This document shows, one piece after another, positions 48,408 to 56,142 of a stretch of 64,000 nucleotides of DNA (positions are counted from its first letter, which is position 1; the number at the start of each line of letters is the position of its first letter). A program made the translations under genes and the position numbers. The notes under the pieces are model-generated. The model did no database searches. It was not told where the DNA came from and was given only the letters and a program-made list of their open reading frames with translations. The stretch is from Streptomyces spinosus (GTDB lineage: Bacteria > Actinomycetota > Actinomycetes > Streptomycetales > Streptomycetaceae): positions 496,001-560,000 of the forward strand of contig NZ_JAINRC010000002.1 of the NCBI RefSeq assembly GCF_020400655.1. The letters are read 5' to 3'.

Positions 48408-48878
48408 CTACGCGGGTCCGCCCATGCGCGGCAGCAGGGGGACCATCCCGTCCCACCGCGCGATCTCGCACCCGTCGCCACGGCCGTACGAGGCGTCCAC
48501 CGGGCGTCCGGCCCAGGTCCCGGTGACACGGGCGGTGGCCGGGCCGCCGTAGAGCATGGTGCAGAGGGTGCCGTCGGGGACCGGCGCGAAGGGGTCCCGC
48601 CCCCACCGGGTGTGCTCGTCGAGCACCCGGCAGGCCCCGGCGACGTCCGGATGCCGGCCAGCGCCGGGGTGGCAGCGCACCTCGTACGTCCCGTCCCGTC
48701 CCGCACCGGCGTGCCGGACGACGACGGTGAGGTGATCGCCCTGTTCCTCCGGCCGGACCGGCGGCGGCACGGCTCCGGCCGCGGCGGCGGGCACGGTGGT
48801 GAGGGGGACGAGGGAAGCGGCGACGGAGAGCGACGCGAGCAGAAGGCGCCGCCCGGCGCCCGGCAGCACAGAGTCCAT
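48408..48878 (-). CDS. Subtilisin-inhibitor-like (SSI family) secreted protease inhibitor
   Basis: 156 residues: signal peptide of about 34 residues ending in PAAAAG, then an SSI domain. The four cysteines of SSI are present (VRCHPGAG, GACRVL, TLCTML, GCEIAR), as are RHPDVAGAC and VTGTWAGRPV. By alignment to SSI, the reactive-site P1 residue is Met108 in CTMLYGG, as in the S. albogriseolus inhibitor, which predicts inhibition of subtilisin-type proteases. ATG has GGAAGGGG 1-8 nt upstream. Confidence 0.9.
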   Translation of the reverse strand: MDSVLPGAGRRLLLASLSVAASLVPLTTVPAAAAGAVPPPVRPEEQGDHLTVVVRHAGAGRDGTYEVRCHPGAGRHPDVAGACRVLDEHTRWGRDPFAPVPDGTLCTMLYGGPATARVTGTWAGRPVDASYGRGDGCEIARWDGMVPLLPRMGGPA

Positions 48879-49078
48879 GCCCCTTCCAACGCGTCCCCGC
48901 CCCGGACGTTGCGCCCGGACCTCGCCCGACCTCTCCTCCCGCCCGCCTCGCCGGAGGGGGGAAGCCCTTTGCCCTGCGGCCCAGGTCCCTAGTACCGTGG
49001 GGGGCGATTGGTGACACGGCGCTCGACTGTGTCATCATCTGCACGCACCACTCGCGCGCTCGCGTGAGCGGTTGTGCT

Positions 49079-49169
49079 GGAGGCGTCGCCTAGTCCGGTC
49101 TATGGCGCCGCACTGCTAATGCGGTTTGGGCCTTAAAGCCCATCGAGGGTTCAAATCCCTCCGCCTCCG
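49079..49169 (+). tRNA. tRNA-Ser (anticodon GCT)
   Basis: Acceptor stem GGAGGCG (49079-49085) pairs with CGCCTCC (49162-49168), discriminator G. Anticodon stem CCGCA/TGCGG with loop CTGCTAA puts GCT at 49115-49117. Long class II variable arm (TTGGGCCTTAAAGCCCATC). T arm GAGGG-TTCAAAT-CCCTC. CCA not encoded. Reads AGC/AGU. Confidence 0.95.
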
Positions 49170-49177
49170 CCCCGATC

Positions 49178-49210
49178 CCGAAGCCCCGGTCCCCAGGACC
49201 GGGGCTTCGG
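49178..49210 (+). terminator. Terminator after tRNA-Ser(GCT)
   Basis: Perfect 15-bp stem CCGAAGCCCCGGTCC (49178-49192), loop CCA, and its complement (49196-49210), beginning 8 nt after the tRNA. Confidence 0.8.
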
Positions 49211-49287
49211 CGTTCACCGGTCCCGGCCGTCTCCGCACCCCTCAACGGCGTTTTCGCAGGTCACAAGGGGTGTGCGGATCGGATTTC

Positions 49288-49313
49288 ACATGACGGCGGC
49301 AGTCATGTAATGT
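49288..49313 (+). promoter_or_regulatory. Possible tRNA-Arg promoter with inverted repeat
   Basis: ACATGAC (49288-49294) and GTCATGT (49302-49308) form 7-bp arms with a 7-bp spacer; TAATGT (49308-49313) may be a -10 box about 60 nt before tRNA-Arg. Low certainty. Confidence 0.3.
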
Positions 49314-49373
49314 TCTTCCTGTCGCCGCGAGCGGGCCGAAAGGGCCGGGAACGGGGGCAGAACAAAAGAACAA

Positions 49374-49446
49374 GCACTCGTAGCTTAACGGATAGAGCAT
49401 CTGACTACGGATCAGAAGGTTGCAGGTTCGAATCCTGCCGAGTGCA
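49374..49446 (+). tRNA. tRNA-Arg (anticodon ACG)
   Basis: Acceptor stem GCACTCG (49374-49380) pairs with CGAGTGC (49439-49445), discriminator A. Anticodon stem TCTGA/TCAGA with loop CTACGGA puts ACG at 49407-49409; A34 is normally edited to inosine to read CGU/CGC/CGA. T arm GCAGG-TTCGAAT-CCTGC. CCA not encoded. Confidence 0.95.
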
Positions 49447-49454
49447 CACCGATT

Positions 49455-49482
49455 GAAGGCCCTGGAGAGATCCGGGGCCTTC
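49455..49482 (+). terminator. Terminator after tRNA-Arg(ACG)
   Basis: GAAGGCCC (49455-49462) pairs with GGGCCTTC (49475-49482), 12-nt loop, 9 nt after the tRNA. The remaining gap to 49899 (about 415 bp) has no gene I can support. Confidence 0.7.
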
Positions 49483-49899
49483 GGCGTATGCCCTCCATCG
49501 TCATGGCTGTCGCGGCGAGGTCGTGGAGCGGGCCGTGTACTCGTCCACCCAGGCGGGAGGAACGCGCCTCCTCCACGCAGTGGTCCATGTAGACCCGCTG
49601 AACGGGGACCCTCTCGTTCGCTCCTCGCGGTCGTCCCGGCCGCCGGGGAACGCGGCCCGAGCCGAGGCCGCCGAGGACAGATCGAGCCGCGCGCAGGAAG
49701 ATGGGAACCGGGCCGTGCGTGCTGGGCACGGGGTCGTCACCCTCTCGGGTCCGCCGTTTCCACGCGGCCCCGTGAAACCGCGGCGCGGCCTTTCCCACCA
49801 GACCCCCTCGCGCCGGGCAGGCGGCCGGGGCGCTCGTCCCTCCCCCCGGCCAGACCACTGCTCAACGGGACCGCCACCCTGACCCCGCTGGAGGCAGCC

Positions 49900-50577
49900 A
49901 TGGGCGCAGTTCTCGGTGACGTGCTGGGTTTCGCGGCCGGTGTCGCGGTCAGCCCGCTTCCGGTCATCGCCGTCATCCTCATCCTCGCCACGCCCCGGGG
50001 ACGTCTCAACGGAGTCCTCTTCACCGTCGGCTGGATGCTCGGACTCGCGGCGCTGGGCGCGGTGATGCTGGCTGTCGCGTCCCCGGCGGGGGCCTTTGCG
50101 CACGAGCACCCGGCCACCTGGGTCGGGGCGCTCAAGCTCGCTCTCGGTCTGCTCCTCCTCTTCTTCGGTGCCCGGCAGTGGCGGCGGCGCCCGAAGGACC
50201 CCGCGCAGGTGAGGCTGCCGAAGTGGATGGGTGCGATCGACCGTCTCACGCCGGTCAAGGTCTTCGGACTCGGCACGGGCCTGGCCGCCCTCAACGCGAA
50301 GAACGCCCCGCTGACCATCGCCGCGGGGGCCGCCATCGGCTCGGCCGGTCTTCCGGCCGGGCAGCAGATCGCTTCACTGGCGATCTTCGTCGTGATCGCC
50401 ACGCTCGGCCTGCTGGTCCCGCTCGGCGTTTTCCTGCTCGGCGGGGAACGGGCCAGGACCACGCTCGGGAACTGGAAGGACTGGGCCGCCCGGCACAACG
50501 TCGCCGTGATGGCCGTCCTGTTCTTCGTCCTCGGGCTGAAGCTGCTCGGAGACGGCATCTCCGTCGTCAGCTCCTGA
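49900..50577 (+). CDS. GAP-family integral membrane protein (Sap/LysE-like)
   Basis: 225 residues with six predicted helices: LGFAAGVAVSPLPVIAVILIL, VLFTVGWMLGLAALGAVML, LKLALGLLLLFFGARQW and three more after a cytosolic loop RRRPKDPAQVRLPKWM. The N-terminal SPLP and the loop LNAKNAPLTIAAG are typical of the GAP (Sap, sulfolipid-1 addressing protein) family, related to LysE-type exporters. In mycobacteria these help export glycolipids; the cargo here is unknown. ATG at 49900 follows GGAG by 6 nt. Confidence 0.82.
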   Translation: MGAVLGDVLGFAAGVAVSPLPVIAVILILATPRGRLNGVLFTVGWMLGLAALGAVMLAVASPAGAFAHEHPATWVGALKLALGLLLLFFGARQWRRRPKDPAQVRLPKWMGAIDRLTPVKVFGLGTGLAALNAKNAPLTIAAGAAIGSAGLPAGQQIASLAIFVVIATLGLLVPLGVFLLGGERARTTLGNWKDWAARHNVAVMAVLFFVLGLKLLGDGISVVSS

Positions 50578-50639
50578 CGGGCCGCGGCCGGGACCGACGG
50601 CAACGCCGGTCGAAGGGTTGCCCTCGGCGCCGTCCGGGG

Positions 50640-51131
50640 TCAGCACTCCTCGGCCGGGTCGTCGCGGTTCAGCTTCTCCAGGTATTCGTGGGCCAGGGCC
50701 GTGGCGCGGGTGAACCAGTCGGTGATGATCGCCAGTTCCTCCGAGGAGTAGTCGGAGAAGAGGGCCGTCAGGCGCTGGTAGTGGCCCGCGTACACCGCCT
50801 CGACGCGGGCGACGGCGTCCGGTACGGCGGCCACCCGGACCCGGCGGCGGTCGGCGGGGTCGGGGCGGCGGGTGACGTAGCCGGCGCGCACCAGGCGGTT
50901 GAGGATTCCGGTCACCGCGCCCGTGGTGACGTGGGCGCGGGCCGCGAGGTCGCCCGCCGTCAGCAGGTCGTCGCCGGCCTCCAGGACGAAGCCGAAGCAG
51001 GTCAGGTCGGTGACGTTCAGCCCCAGCCGCCGGGCCAGCTCCTGCTGTCCGATGAGGTGGGCGGCGATGAGGTGGTCCATCGCCGACAGCGCCTGGGCCG
51101 GAGTGGCGGGCGGGCGCGGCGTGCCGTGCAT
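50640..51131 (-). CDS. MarR-family transcriptional regulator
   Basis: 163 residues: winged-helix core AGDLAARAHVTTGAVTGILNRLVRAGYVTRRPDPADRRRVRVA, with dimerising helices at both ends. It has a divergent neighbour, the membrane protein gene at 51221, and the shared 89-bp region carries two CTTAG-type repeats likely to be its operator. Ligand unknown. GAAAG lies just before the ATG. Confidence 0.9.
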   Translation of the reverse strand: MHGTPRPPATPAQALSAMDHLIAAHLIGQQELARRLGLNVTDLTCFGFVLEAGDDLLTAGDLAARAHVTTGAVTGILNRLVRAGYVTRRPDPADRRRVRVAAVPDAVARVEAVYAGHYQRLTALFSDYSSEELAIITDWFTRATALAHEYLEKLNRDDPAEEC

Positions 51132-51142
51132 CTTTCAGAATC

Positions 51143-51188
51143 CCTTAGTTCGTGAGATATTCGGTGTGTAAATTCCTTAGCCCGTGAG
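51143..51188. promoter_or_regulatory. Two operator-like repeats between MarR gene and divergent gene
   Basis: CCTTAGTTCGTGAG (51143-51156) and CCTTAGCCCGTGAG (51175-51188) are 12/14 identical and 32 bp apart, about three helical turns. Each is an imperfect palindrome (CTTA...TGAG). This fits a MarR dimer pair controlling both genes. Confidence 0.65.
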
Positions 51189-51220
51189 GGAACCGGGTTC
51201 GTCCCCCTGGAGGCGGTTTC

Positions 51221-51604
51221 ATGAGTCTGTACGACGAGGGTCACACGATCGCCGGCTGGACCGGCGTCGCCATCGCGACCGCGGGGAGCGCCGTGGTGGG
51301 GCTGGGCGTGTGTACGGCATCCCTCCCCGTGGTCGGCGCCGGGCTGGCCGTGGTGGCCGTGAGCGTCCTGGTGACCTGGGCCCTGCACCTGTCCGGCTGG
51401 GGCAAGCCGCCCGGGGTGCGGCCGCGCGAGCAATGGGGGATGCGGGTCCGGGACACGCGGGCGCGGGACGGGCACCCGGGGTGCGTCGGGTGCCGGCTGG
51501 CGGGGCGGGGGCGCAAGCGGGCGGCCGGGGCGCCGGCCTCGGCGCCGGTCCCGATGCCGGGTGCGGTTCCTGCCGAATCGATCCCTCTGTCCCCCATCGA
51601 GTGA
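51221..51604 (+). CDS. Small hypothetical membrane protein
   Basis: 127 residues with two helices (about 12-32 and 36-56: GAGLAVVAVSVLVTWALHLSG) and a Cys/Arg/Pro-rich cytosolic tail with HPGCVGCRLAGRGRKRA, whose CxxC might bind metal. No family name known to me. ATG follows GGAGG by 6 nt. It is divergent from the MarR gene and probably controlled by it. Confidence 0.7.
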   Translation: MSLYDEGHTIAGWTGVAIATAGSAVVGLGVCTASLPVVGAGLAVVAVSVLVTWALHLSGWGKPPGVRPREQWGMRVRDTRARDGHPGCVGCRLAGRGRKRAAGAPASAPVPMPGAVPAESIPLSPIE

Positions 51605-51669
51605 ACGGACTTTCGTGAACGACAGTTGCCGATCGCCGACCCTAGCTTCCGGGGTGGAGGTGATGCTCG

Positions 51670-52698
51670 GTGAACGAGCAGAACGACACTCCGTCGGAGC
51701 AGCCGGCGGGAGCGAAGCGGGACGCGATCGACATCAACGACTTCGTGTTCGCGGCCACGGGGGCGCGGGTGCGGAGGCTGACGCTGCCGACAGGGGAACA
51801 CTGGTTCCCGGCGGTGGACGTGGCGGCACGGCTGGGTTACTCCAACACGCGCGACGCGCTCAGGTCACATGTGGACCCCAGCTTGCAAATGAGCTTGGGT
51901 GAGATTGCACAAGGCGTCGGTACAGCCGACACCTTGCGCAAACTTGCAGGTCACAGGCTTCAACGCTCGATGAAGATGGTGAATCTCAAGGGGCTCATCC
52001 AGCTCGTCAACGCCTGCACCAAGCCCGAGTGCGGCCCCTTCAAAGCATGGGTTTGCGAGGTCATCGAGACCGTTCAGCGAGACGGTTCCTACTCCCTCGA
52101 CCCCGCCCCCGTACAACCCGCCCCGGACGGCACCACCGCCTACCTCATGCCCCGGCAGGTCGCCGACGCGATCGTCCGGCTGGAGGAGCGGAACATCCGG
52201 GCGGACGAGGAGCTGGCGGTCGCGCGGATCGAGCGGATCGAGCAGATGCGCCGGACCAACGAGCACCTGGGGCGGGTCACCGATCAGCTGGACCGGACCA
52301 ACGACCGGCTCGGCGGCGTCAACGACCGCCTCGGGGCTCTCGTCGACCGGGTCGGCGGTGTGCACGACGTCCTCGGACGGATCGCCGACACGCTGGACCT
52401 CGTCGCGGACCGGCTGCGGCCGTCCGGGTCCGTCCGTCCGGCGGTGACCCCTCAGCAGCTCCTCGCGGCCTGGCGGGCGAAGAACCTCGTCGTCACCGAG
52501 GACGTGCACGCCGTGGCCGCCTACCTCGCCCCGGCGCTGGTACGCGGGCCGGTGCACTGCCGGCTTGAGGAGGTCGCGGCCCGGACGGGGCTCACGCTCG
52601 ACCGGGTCCACGACTGCGTGCGCATGCTGATCAAACGGGGCTGCATGCGGCAGACGGGAGTGGGGGCCGGGGGGATGCCGGTGTACGTGCTGCCGTAG
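51670..52698 (+). CDS. BRO-N (phage antirepressor-type) domain protein
   Basis: 342 residues. The N-terminal BRO domain (about 22-140) has WFPAVDVAARLGYSNTRDALRSHV and the later LINLKG-like VNLKGLIQLVNAC segment found in phage antirepressors. A coiled coil follows (about 165-250) with heptad-like DRTNDRLGGVNDRLGALVDR, then a winged-helix-like C-terminus (VHCRLEEVAARTGLTLDRVHD). G+C drops between about 51890 and 52080, inside the BRO domain. GTG at 51670 has GGAGGT 8 nt upstream. No other phage gene is near, so it looks domesticated. Confidence 0.82.
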   Translation: MNEQNDTPSEQPAGAKRDAIDINDFVFAATGARVRRLTLPTGEHWFPAVDVAARLGYSNTRDALRSHVDPSLQMSLGEIAQGVGTADTLRKLAGHRLQRSMKMVNLKGLIQLVNACTKPECGPFKAWVCEVIETVQRDGSYSLDPAPVQPAPDGTTAYLMPRQVADAIVRLEERNIRADEELAVARIERIEQMRRTNEHLGRVTDQLDRTNDRLGGVNDRLGALVDRVGGVHDVLGRIADTLDLVADRLRPSGSVRPAVTPQQLLAAWRAKNLVVTEDVHAVAAYLAPALVRGPVHCRLEEVAARTGLTLDRVHDCVRMLIKRGCMRQTGVGAGGMPVYVLP

Positions 52699-52711
52699 CC
52701 GAGTGACGGAG

Positions 52712-52754
52712 GAAGGCCCGAAGCCGCAAACCAAAGTTGCGGCTTCGGGCCTTC
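52712..52754 (+). terminator. Very strong terminator hairpin
   Basis: Perfect 18-bp stem GAAGGCCCGAAGCCGCAA (52712-52729), 7-nt loop, exact complement (52737-52754), starting 13 nt after the BRO gene stop. Confidence 0.85.
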
Positions 52755-52816
52755 GCCCACCGTACCCCCGCCCGTCGCCCCCGGGTGGTTGTCAGACCCA
52801 CGTCCTACCCTCACGA

Positions 52817-53692
52817 GTGATGGCACAGGTCTGGAAGTGCGCGGGACTGCGATGGGCGGCAGGTGGTCCGGTGCTGGAATGGGACGGCGGGCGGCGCAGT
52901 GCGCTGCCCCGGGGGAAGCGGGTCGCCTTCGCGGTGCCGCAGGGGGGCGTGCGCAGGTGCGTGGGGGCGCGGGGGCACGTCTGTCCGGTGCGGGCGGCCG
53001 TGCCGGGGCGGAGCACGGGGGCCCGGTGTGAGGAGTGCGCGCGGCTGGACCGGGCGCACTCCGTGGCCGCCGACACGATCGCCGACGACCCCCGGCCGTA
53101 CCGCGTGTACCTGGCGTGGTTCGGGCCGGGGATGGTGAAGGTCGGCATCACCGCCGTCGAGCGGGGGCCGGCGCGGCTGCTGGAGCAGGGCGCGGTCTGC
53201 TTCAGCTGGCTGGGCACCGGTCCGCTGATGGCCGCCCGGCGCACCGAGGAGCTGCTGCGGGCCGCGTTGCGGGTGCCGGACCGGATTCCGTACGCCGAGA
53301 AGCGGGCGGTGCGGTCGGCGCTGCCGGGGACGGAGGCGGAGCGGGCCGCCGAGGTGCGGGAGCTGCACGCACGGGCCGTCGCGCTCGCCGGGTGGCCGGA
53401 GTCCCTGCGGCCCGAGCCCTGTGAAGTGGCCGACCACGTCGAGGTCTTCGGGCTCGGTGCGGGGCCGGAGGCGTTCGGGGAGGTGACCGGACTGGTGCCC
53501 GGCAAAGGTGTGAGCGGTGAGCTGGTCGCGGTCGCAGGACCCGATCTGCATCTGGCGGTCGCCGGTCGCGGGGCCGTCGTGCTGGACACGCGGCTGATGA
53601 CCGGCTGGGAGCTGCTGCCGCCGGAGTCGGTGGCGGCCGGATGCGCCTTTCCCGTAAGGGAGTTCAGGAGGGAACCGGACGGGCTGTTCTGA
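52817..53692 (+). CDS. DUF2797 family protein with zinc-finger-like cysteines
   Basis: 291 residues. N-terminal cysteines RCVGARGHVCPVR and ARCEECARLD could form a zinc ribbon; YRVYLAWFGPGMVKVGIT is the conserved core of DUF2797, which recalls a GIY-YIG-like fold, though I cannot confirm it. Function unknown. TACCCT (52806-52811) just before GTG at 52817 (or ATG at 52820) and no ribosome site suggest a leaderless mRNA. It follows the BRO terminator. Confidence 0.78.
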   Translation: MMAQVWKCAGLRWAAGGPVLEWDGGRRSALPRGKRVAFAVPQGGVRRCVGARGHVCPVRAAVPGRSTGARCEECARLDRAHSVAADTIADDPRPYRVYLAWFGPGMVKVGITAVERGPARLLEQGAVCFSWLGTGPLMAARRTEELLRAALRVPDRIPYAEKRAVRSALPGTEAERAAEVRELHARAVALAGWPESLRPEPCEVADHVEVFGLGAGPEAFGEVTGLVPGKGVSGELVAVAGPDLHLAVAGRGAVVLDTRLMTGWELLPPESVAAGCAFPVREFRREPDGLF

Positions 53693-53700
53693 CCCGTGCG

Positions 53701-53734
53701 TTCCCTGAGAGGCGCCTGTGCGTTTCTCAGGGAA
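53701..53734. promoter_or_regulatory. Inverted repeat upstream of two-component system
   Basis: TTCCCTGAGA (53701-53710) and TCTCAGGGAA (53725-53734), perfect 10-bp arms, 14-bp spacer; a further TTCTCAG half-site follows at about 53757. It may be an autoregulatory site of the response regulator, or the terminator of the preceding gene, which ends 9 bp upstream. Confidence 0.5.
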
Positions 53735-53786
53735 ATCACAGATGCGTGAAAGCGTGTTCTCAGAGGCCGCCGACAGGGTGTCCAGC

Positions 53787-54527
53787 ATGACCACGACCTC
53801 GCCCCAGGGGCGCACCGAACTGCTGAGGCCGGACGGGAGCCCCGTCCGCGTGCTGGTGGTGGACGACGAGATGTCGATCACCGAACTGCTGAGCATGGCT
53901 CTTCGCTACGAGGGCTGGCAGATCAGGAGCGCGGGGGACGGACAGGGGGCCGTCCGGGCGGCCCGTGAGTTCCGGCCCGACGCCGTCGTGCTCGACATGA
54001 TGCTGCCGGACATGGACGGGCTGACCGTCCTCGGCCGGCTGCGGCGTGACCTGCCCGATGTGCCGGTCCTCTTCCTCACCGCCAAGGACGCCGTGGAGGA
54101 CCGTATCGCCGGGCTCACCGCCGGCGGGGACGACTACGTCACCAAGCCGTTCAGCCTTGAGGAGGTCGTCGCGCGGCTGCGCGGGCTGATCCGCCGGGCG
54201 GGGGCCGCAGACCGGCGCTCCGACTCCGTGCTCGTCGTGGGTGATCTGACCCTGGACGAGGACAGCCACGAGGTGTCACGGGGCGGGGAGAACATCCATC
54301 TGACCGCCACCGAGTTCGAGCTGCTGCGCTTCCTCATGCGCAACCCCCGGCGGGTGCTGAGCAAGGCGCAGATCCTGGACCGCGTGTGGTCGTACGACTT
54401 CGGCGGACAGGCCAATGTGGTCGAGCTGTACATCTCCTATCTGCGGCGGAAGATCGACGCGGGGCGGGAGCCGATGATCCACACCCGGCGGGGGGCCGGT
54501 TACCTGATCAAGCCCGCCGCGTCATGA
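53787..54527 (+). CDS. OmpR/PhoB-family response regulator
   Basis: 246 residues: receiver (about 18-130) with phospho-acceptor Asp70 in VVLDMMLPDMDG and the conserved Lys in YVTKPFS, then a winged-helix DNA-binding domain with TEFELLRFLMRNPRRVLSKAQILDRVW. The first 15 residues are a polar tail. ATG at 53787 was chosen over GTG at 53718, which would overlap the inverted repeat. Its TGA overlaps the kinase ATG (ATGA). Confidence 0.92.
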   Translation: MTTTSPQGRTELLRPDGSPVRVLVVDDEMSITELLSMALRYEGWQIRSAGDGQGAVRAAREFRPDAVVLDMMLPDMDGLTVLGRLRRDLPDVPVLFLTAKDAVEDRIAGLTAGGDDYVTKPFSLEEVVARLRGLIRRAGAADRRSDSVLVVGDLTLDEDSHEVSRGGENIHLTATEFELLRFLMRNPRRVLSKAQILDRVWSYDFGGQANVVELYISYLRRKIDAGREPMIHTRRGAGYLIKPAAS

Positions 54528-56128
54528 GCGGACGGCGCCGGCCGGGTCCGCGGCGGCGGGAGCGGCGGGCCGGACAGCCGCGCACGCTGCGGACGCGGCT
54601 CGTCGTCGCGTCCGTCACGCTGATCGCCGTGGTGTGCGCGGTGATCGGCACGGTCACCACGCTGGCGCTGCGCTCGCACCTGTACGAACAGCTCGACGGT
54701 CAGGTGACGGAGGCCGGCAAGCGCCTGTCCGGGCCCATGAAGCCCGTCGGCATGAACGACTCCGGGCTGACGGACCGGCTCACCGGCTTCGTCAAGGGGC
54801 CGACGCAGCCGGAGACCATCGCCGCCGAGGTCGGGCCCGACGGCACGGTCACCCGGGCGGTCATCGCCAGGCACCCCGCCACCGACAACGGCCCGTTCCA
54901 GCGCAACGACGCCGTCGCTCTCAGCGACGAGCAGAAGGCCGCCCTGGACAAGGTGCCGACCAGCGGCACGCACACCGTCGTCATCCCGGGCCTCGGCCAG
55001 TACCTCGCGCGGTACGTGACCGGAGCCGAGGGCACCTACTACGTCGCCCTGCCCACCGAGACGGTCGGCAACACGATCAGCACCCTGATCCTCGTCGAGA
55101 TCAGCGTCACCGCCGCCGGTCTCGTCGCCGCCGGCATCGCGGGCTACGTGCTCGTCGGCGTCGCCACCCGCCCCCTCCGCAAGGTCGCCGCCACCGCCAC
55201 CCGGGTGTCCGAACTTCCGCTGCACACCGGCGAGGTGAACCTCAGCGAGCGGGTCCCGGAGGCGGAGTGCGATCCGCACACCGAGGTCGGGCGGGTCGGT
55301 GCCGCGCTCAACCGCATGCTGGACCACGTCCACGGCGCCCTGCACGCCCGGCAGCAGAGCGAGACGCGGGTACGGCAGTTCGTCGCCGACGCCAGCCACG
55401 AACTGCGCACGCCGCTCGCCTCCATCCGGGGGTACGCCGAGCTGACCCGGCGCGGGCGGGAGCAGGTCGGCCCCGACACCCGGCACGCGCTGGGCCGGAT
55501 CGAGTCGGAGGCGGGGCGGATGACCCTGCTGGTGGAGGACCTGCTGCTGCTCGCCCGGCTGGATGCCGGGCGGCCGTTGCGGTTCGAGCAGACCGATCTC
55601 GTCCCGCTCGTCGTGGACACGGTCAGCGACGCCCGCGCGGCCGGCATGGACCACCTCTGGCGGCTCGACCTGCCCGACGAGCCGGCGCCGGTGTCGGCGG
55701 ACGCGGCCCGGTTGCAGCAGGTGCTGGTCAACCTGCTGGGCAACGCCCGCAACCACACCCCGCCCGGTACGACGGTCACCGCGCGGGTGCAGCGGCGGGG
55801 GCCGTGGATGTGCGTGGACGTCGAGGACAACGGGCCGGGGATCCCGGCGGAGCTGCTCCCGCACGTCTTCGAGCGGTTCGCCCGCGGGGACTCCGCGCGC
55901 TCGCGCGCCACCGGGTCCACGGGGCTCGGGCTCGCGATCGTGCAGGCCGTGGCCGCGGCGCACGGCGGTGCCGTGACCGTGGACAGCGTCCCCGGCCGCA
56001 CGGTGTTCACCGTGCACCTGCCCGCCCCCGGACCGGCCGCCGTGCCCCGGCAGCGGCCCGGAGCGGGCCGGCGGCCGGACTCACAGGCACAGCACAGTGT
56101 CACCACACGGGTGCGACAGGGCAGTTGA
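54524..56128 (+). CDS. Membrane sensor histidine kinase
   Basis: 534 residues: Arg-rich cytosolic start, helix TM1 (about 27-50), an external sensor domain of about 130 residues, TM2 (about 190-212), HAMP, HisKA with His292 in DASHELRTPLASIRGYAEL, and HATPase with NLLGNARNHTPPG, DNGPGIP and GSTGLGLAIVQAV. It forms a pair with the overlapping response regulator. The glycosyltransferase gene follows 14 nt later, suggesting a joint operon. The signal is unknown, probably cell-envelope state. Confidence 0.92.
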   Translation: MSGRRRPGPRRRERRAGQPRTLRTRLVVASVTLIAVVCAVIGTVTTLALRSHLYEQLDGQVTEAGKRLSGPMKPVGMNDSGLTDRLTGFVKGPTQPETIAAEVGPDGTVTRAVIARHPATDNGPFQRNDAVALSDEQKAALDKVPTSGTHTVVIPGLGQYLARYVTGAEGTYYVALPTETVGNTISTLILVEISVTAAGLVAAGIAGYVLVGVATRPLRKVAATATRVSELPLHTGEVNLSERVPEAECDPHTEVGRVGAALNRMLDHVHGALHARQQSETRVRQFVADASHELRTPLASIRGYAELTRRGREQVGPDTRHALGRIESEAGRMTLLVEDLLLLARLDAGRPLRFEQTDLVPLVVDTVSDARAAGMDHLWRLDLPDEPAPVSADAARLQQVLVNLLGNARNHTPPGTTVTARVQRRGPWMCVDVEDNGPGIPAELLPHVFERFARGDSARSRATGSTGLGLAIVQAVAAAHGGAVTVDSVPGRTVFTVHLPAPGPAAVPRQRPGAGRRPDSQAQHSVTTRVRQGS

Positions 56129-56142
56129 GAAAAGTCGGTCCC

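Noticed and set aside
49760..49785. CCCGTGAAACC resembling half of a parS site
   Set aside because: Only the right half matches; the left half has no symmetry.
49412..49858. Reverse-strand frame ending in HSAGFEPATF
   Set aside because: This ending is the antisense of the tRNA-Arg 3' half, a common false annotation.
51670..52698. Prophage remnant
   Set aside because: Only the BRO domain is phage-like; no integrase, structural or lysis genes and no att repeats nearby.
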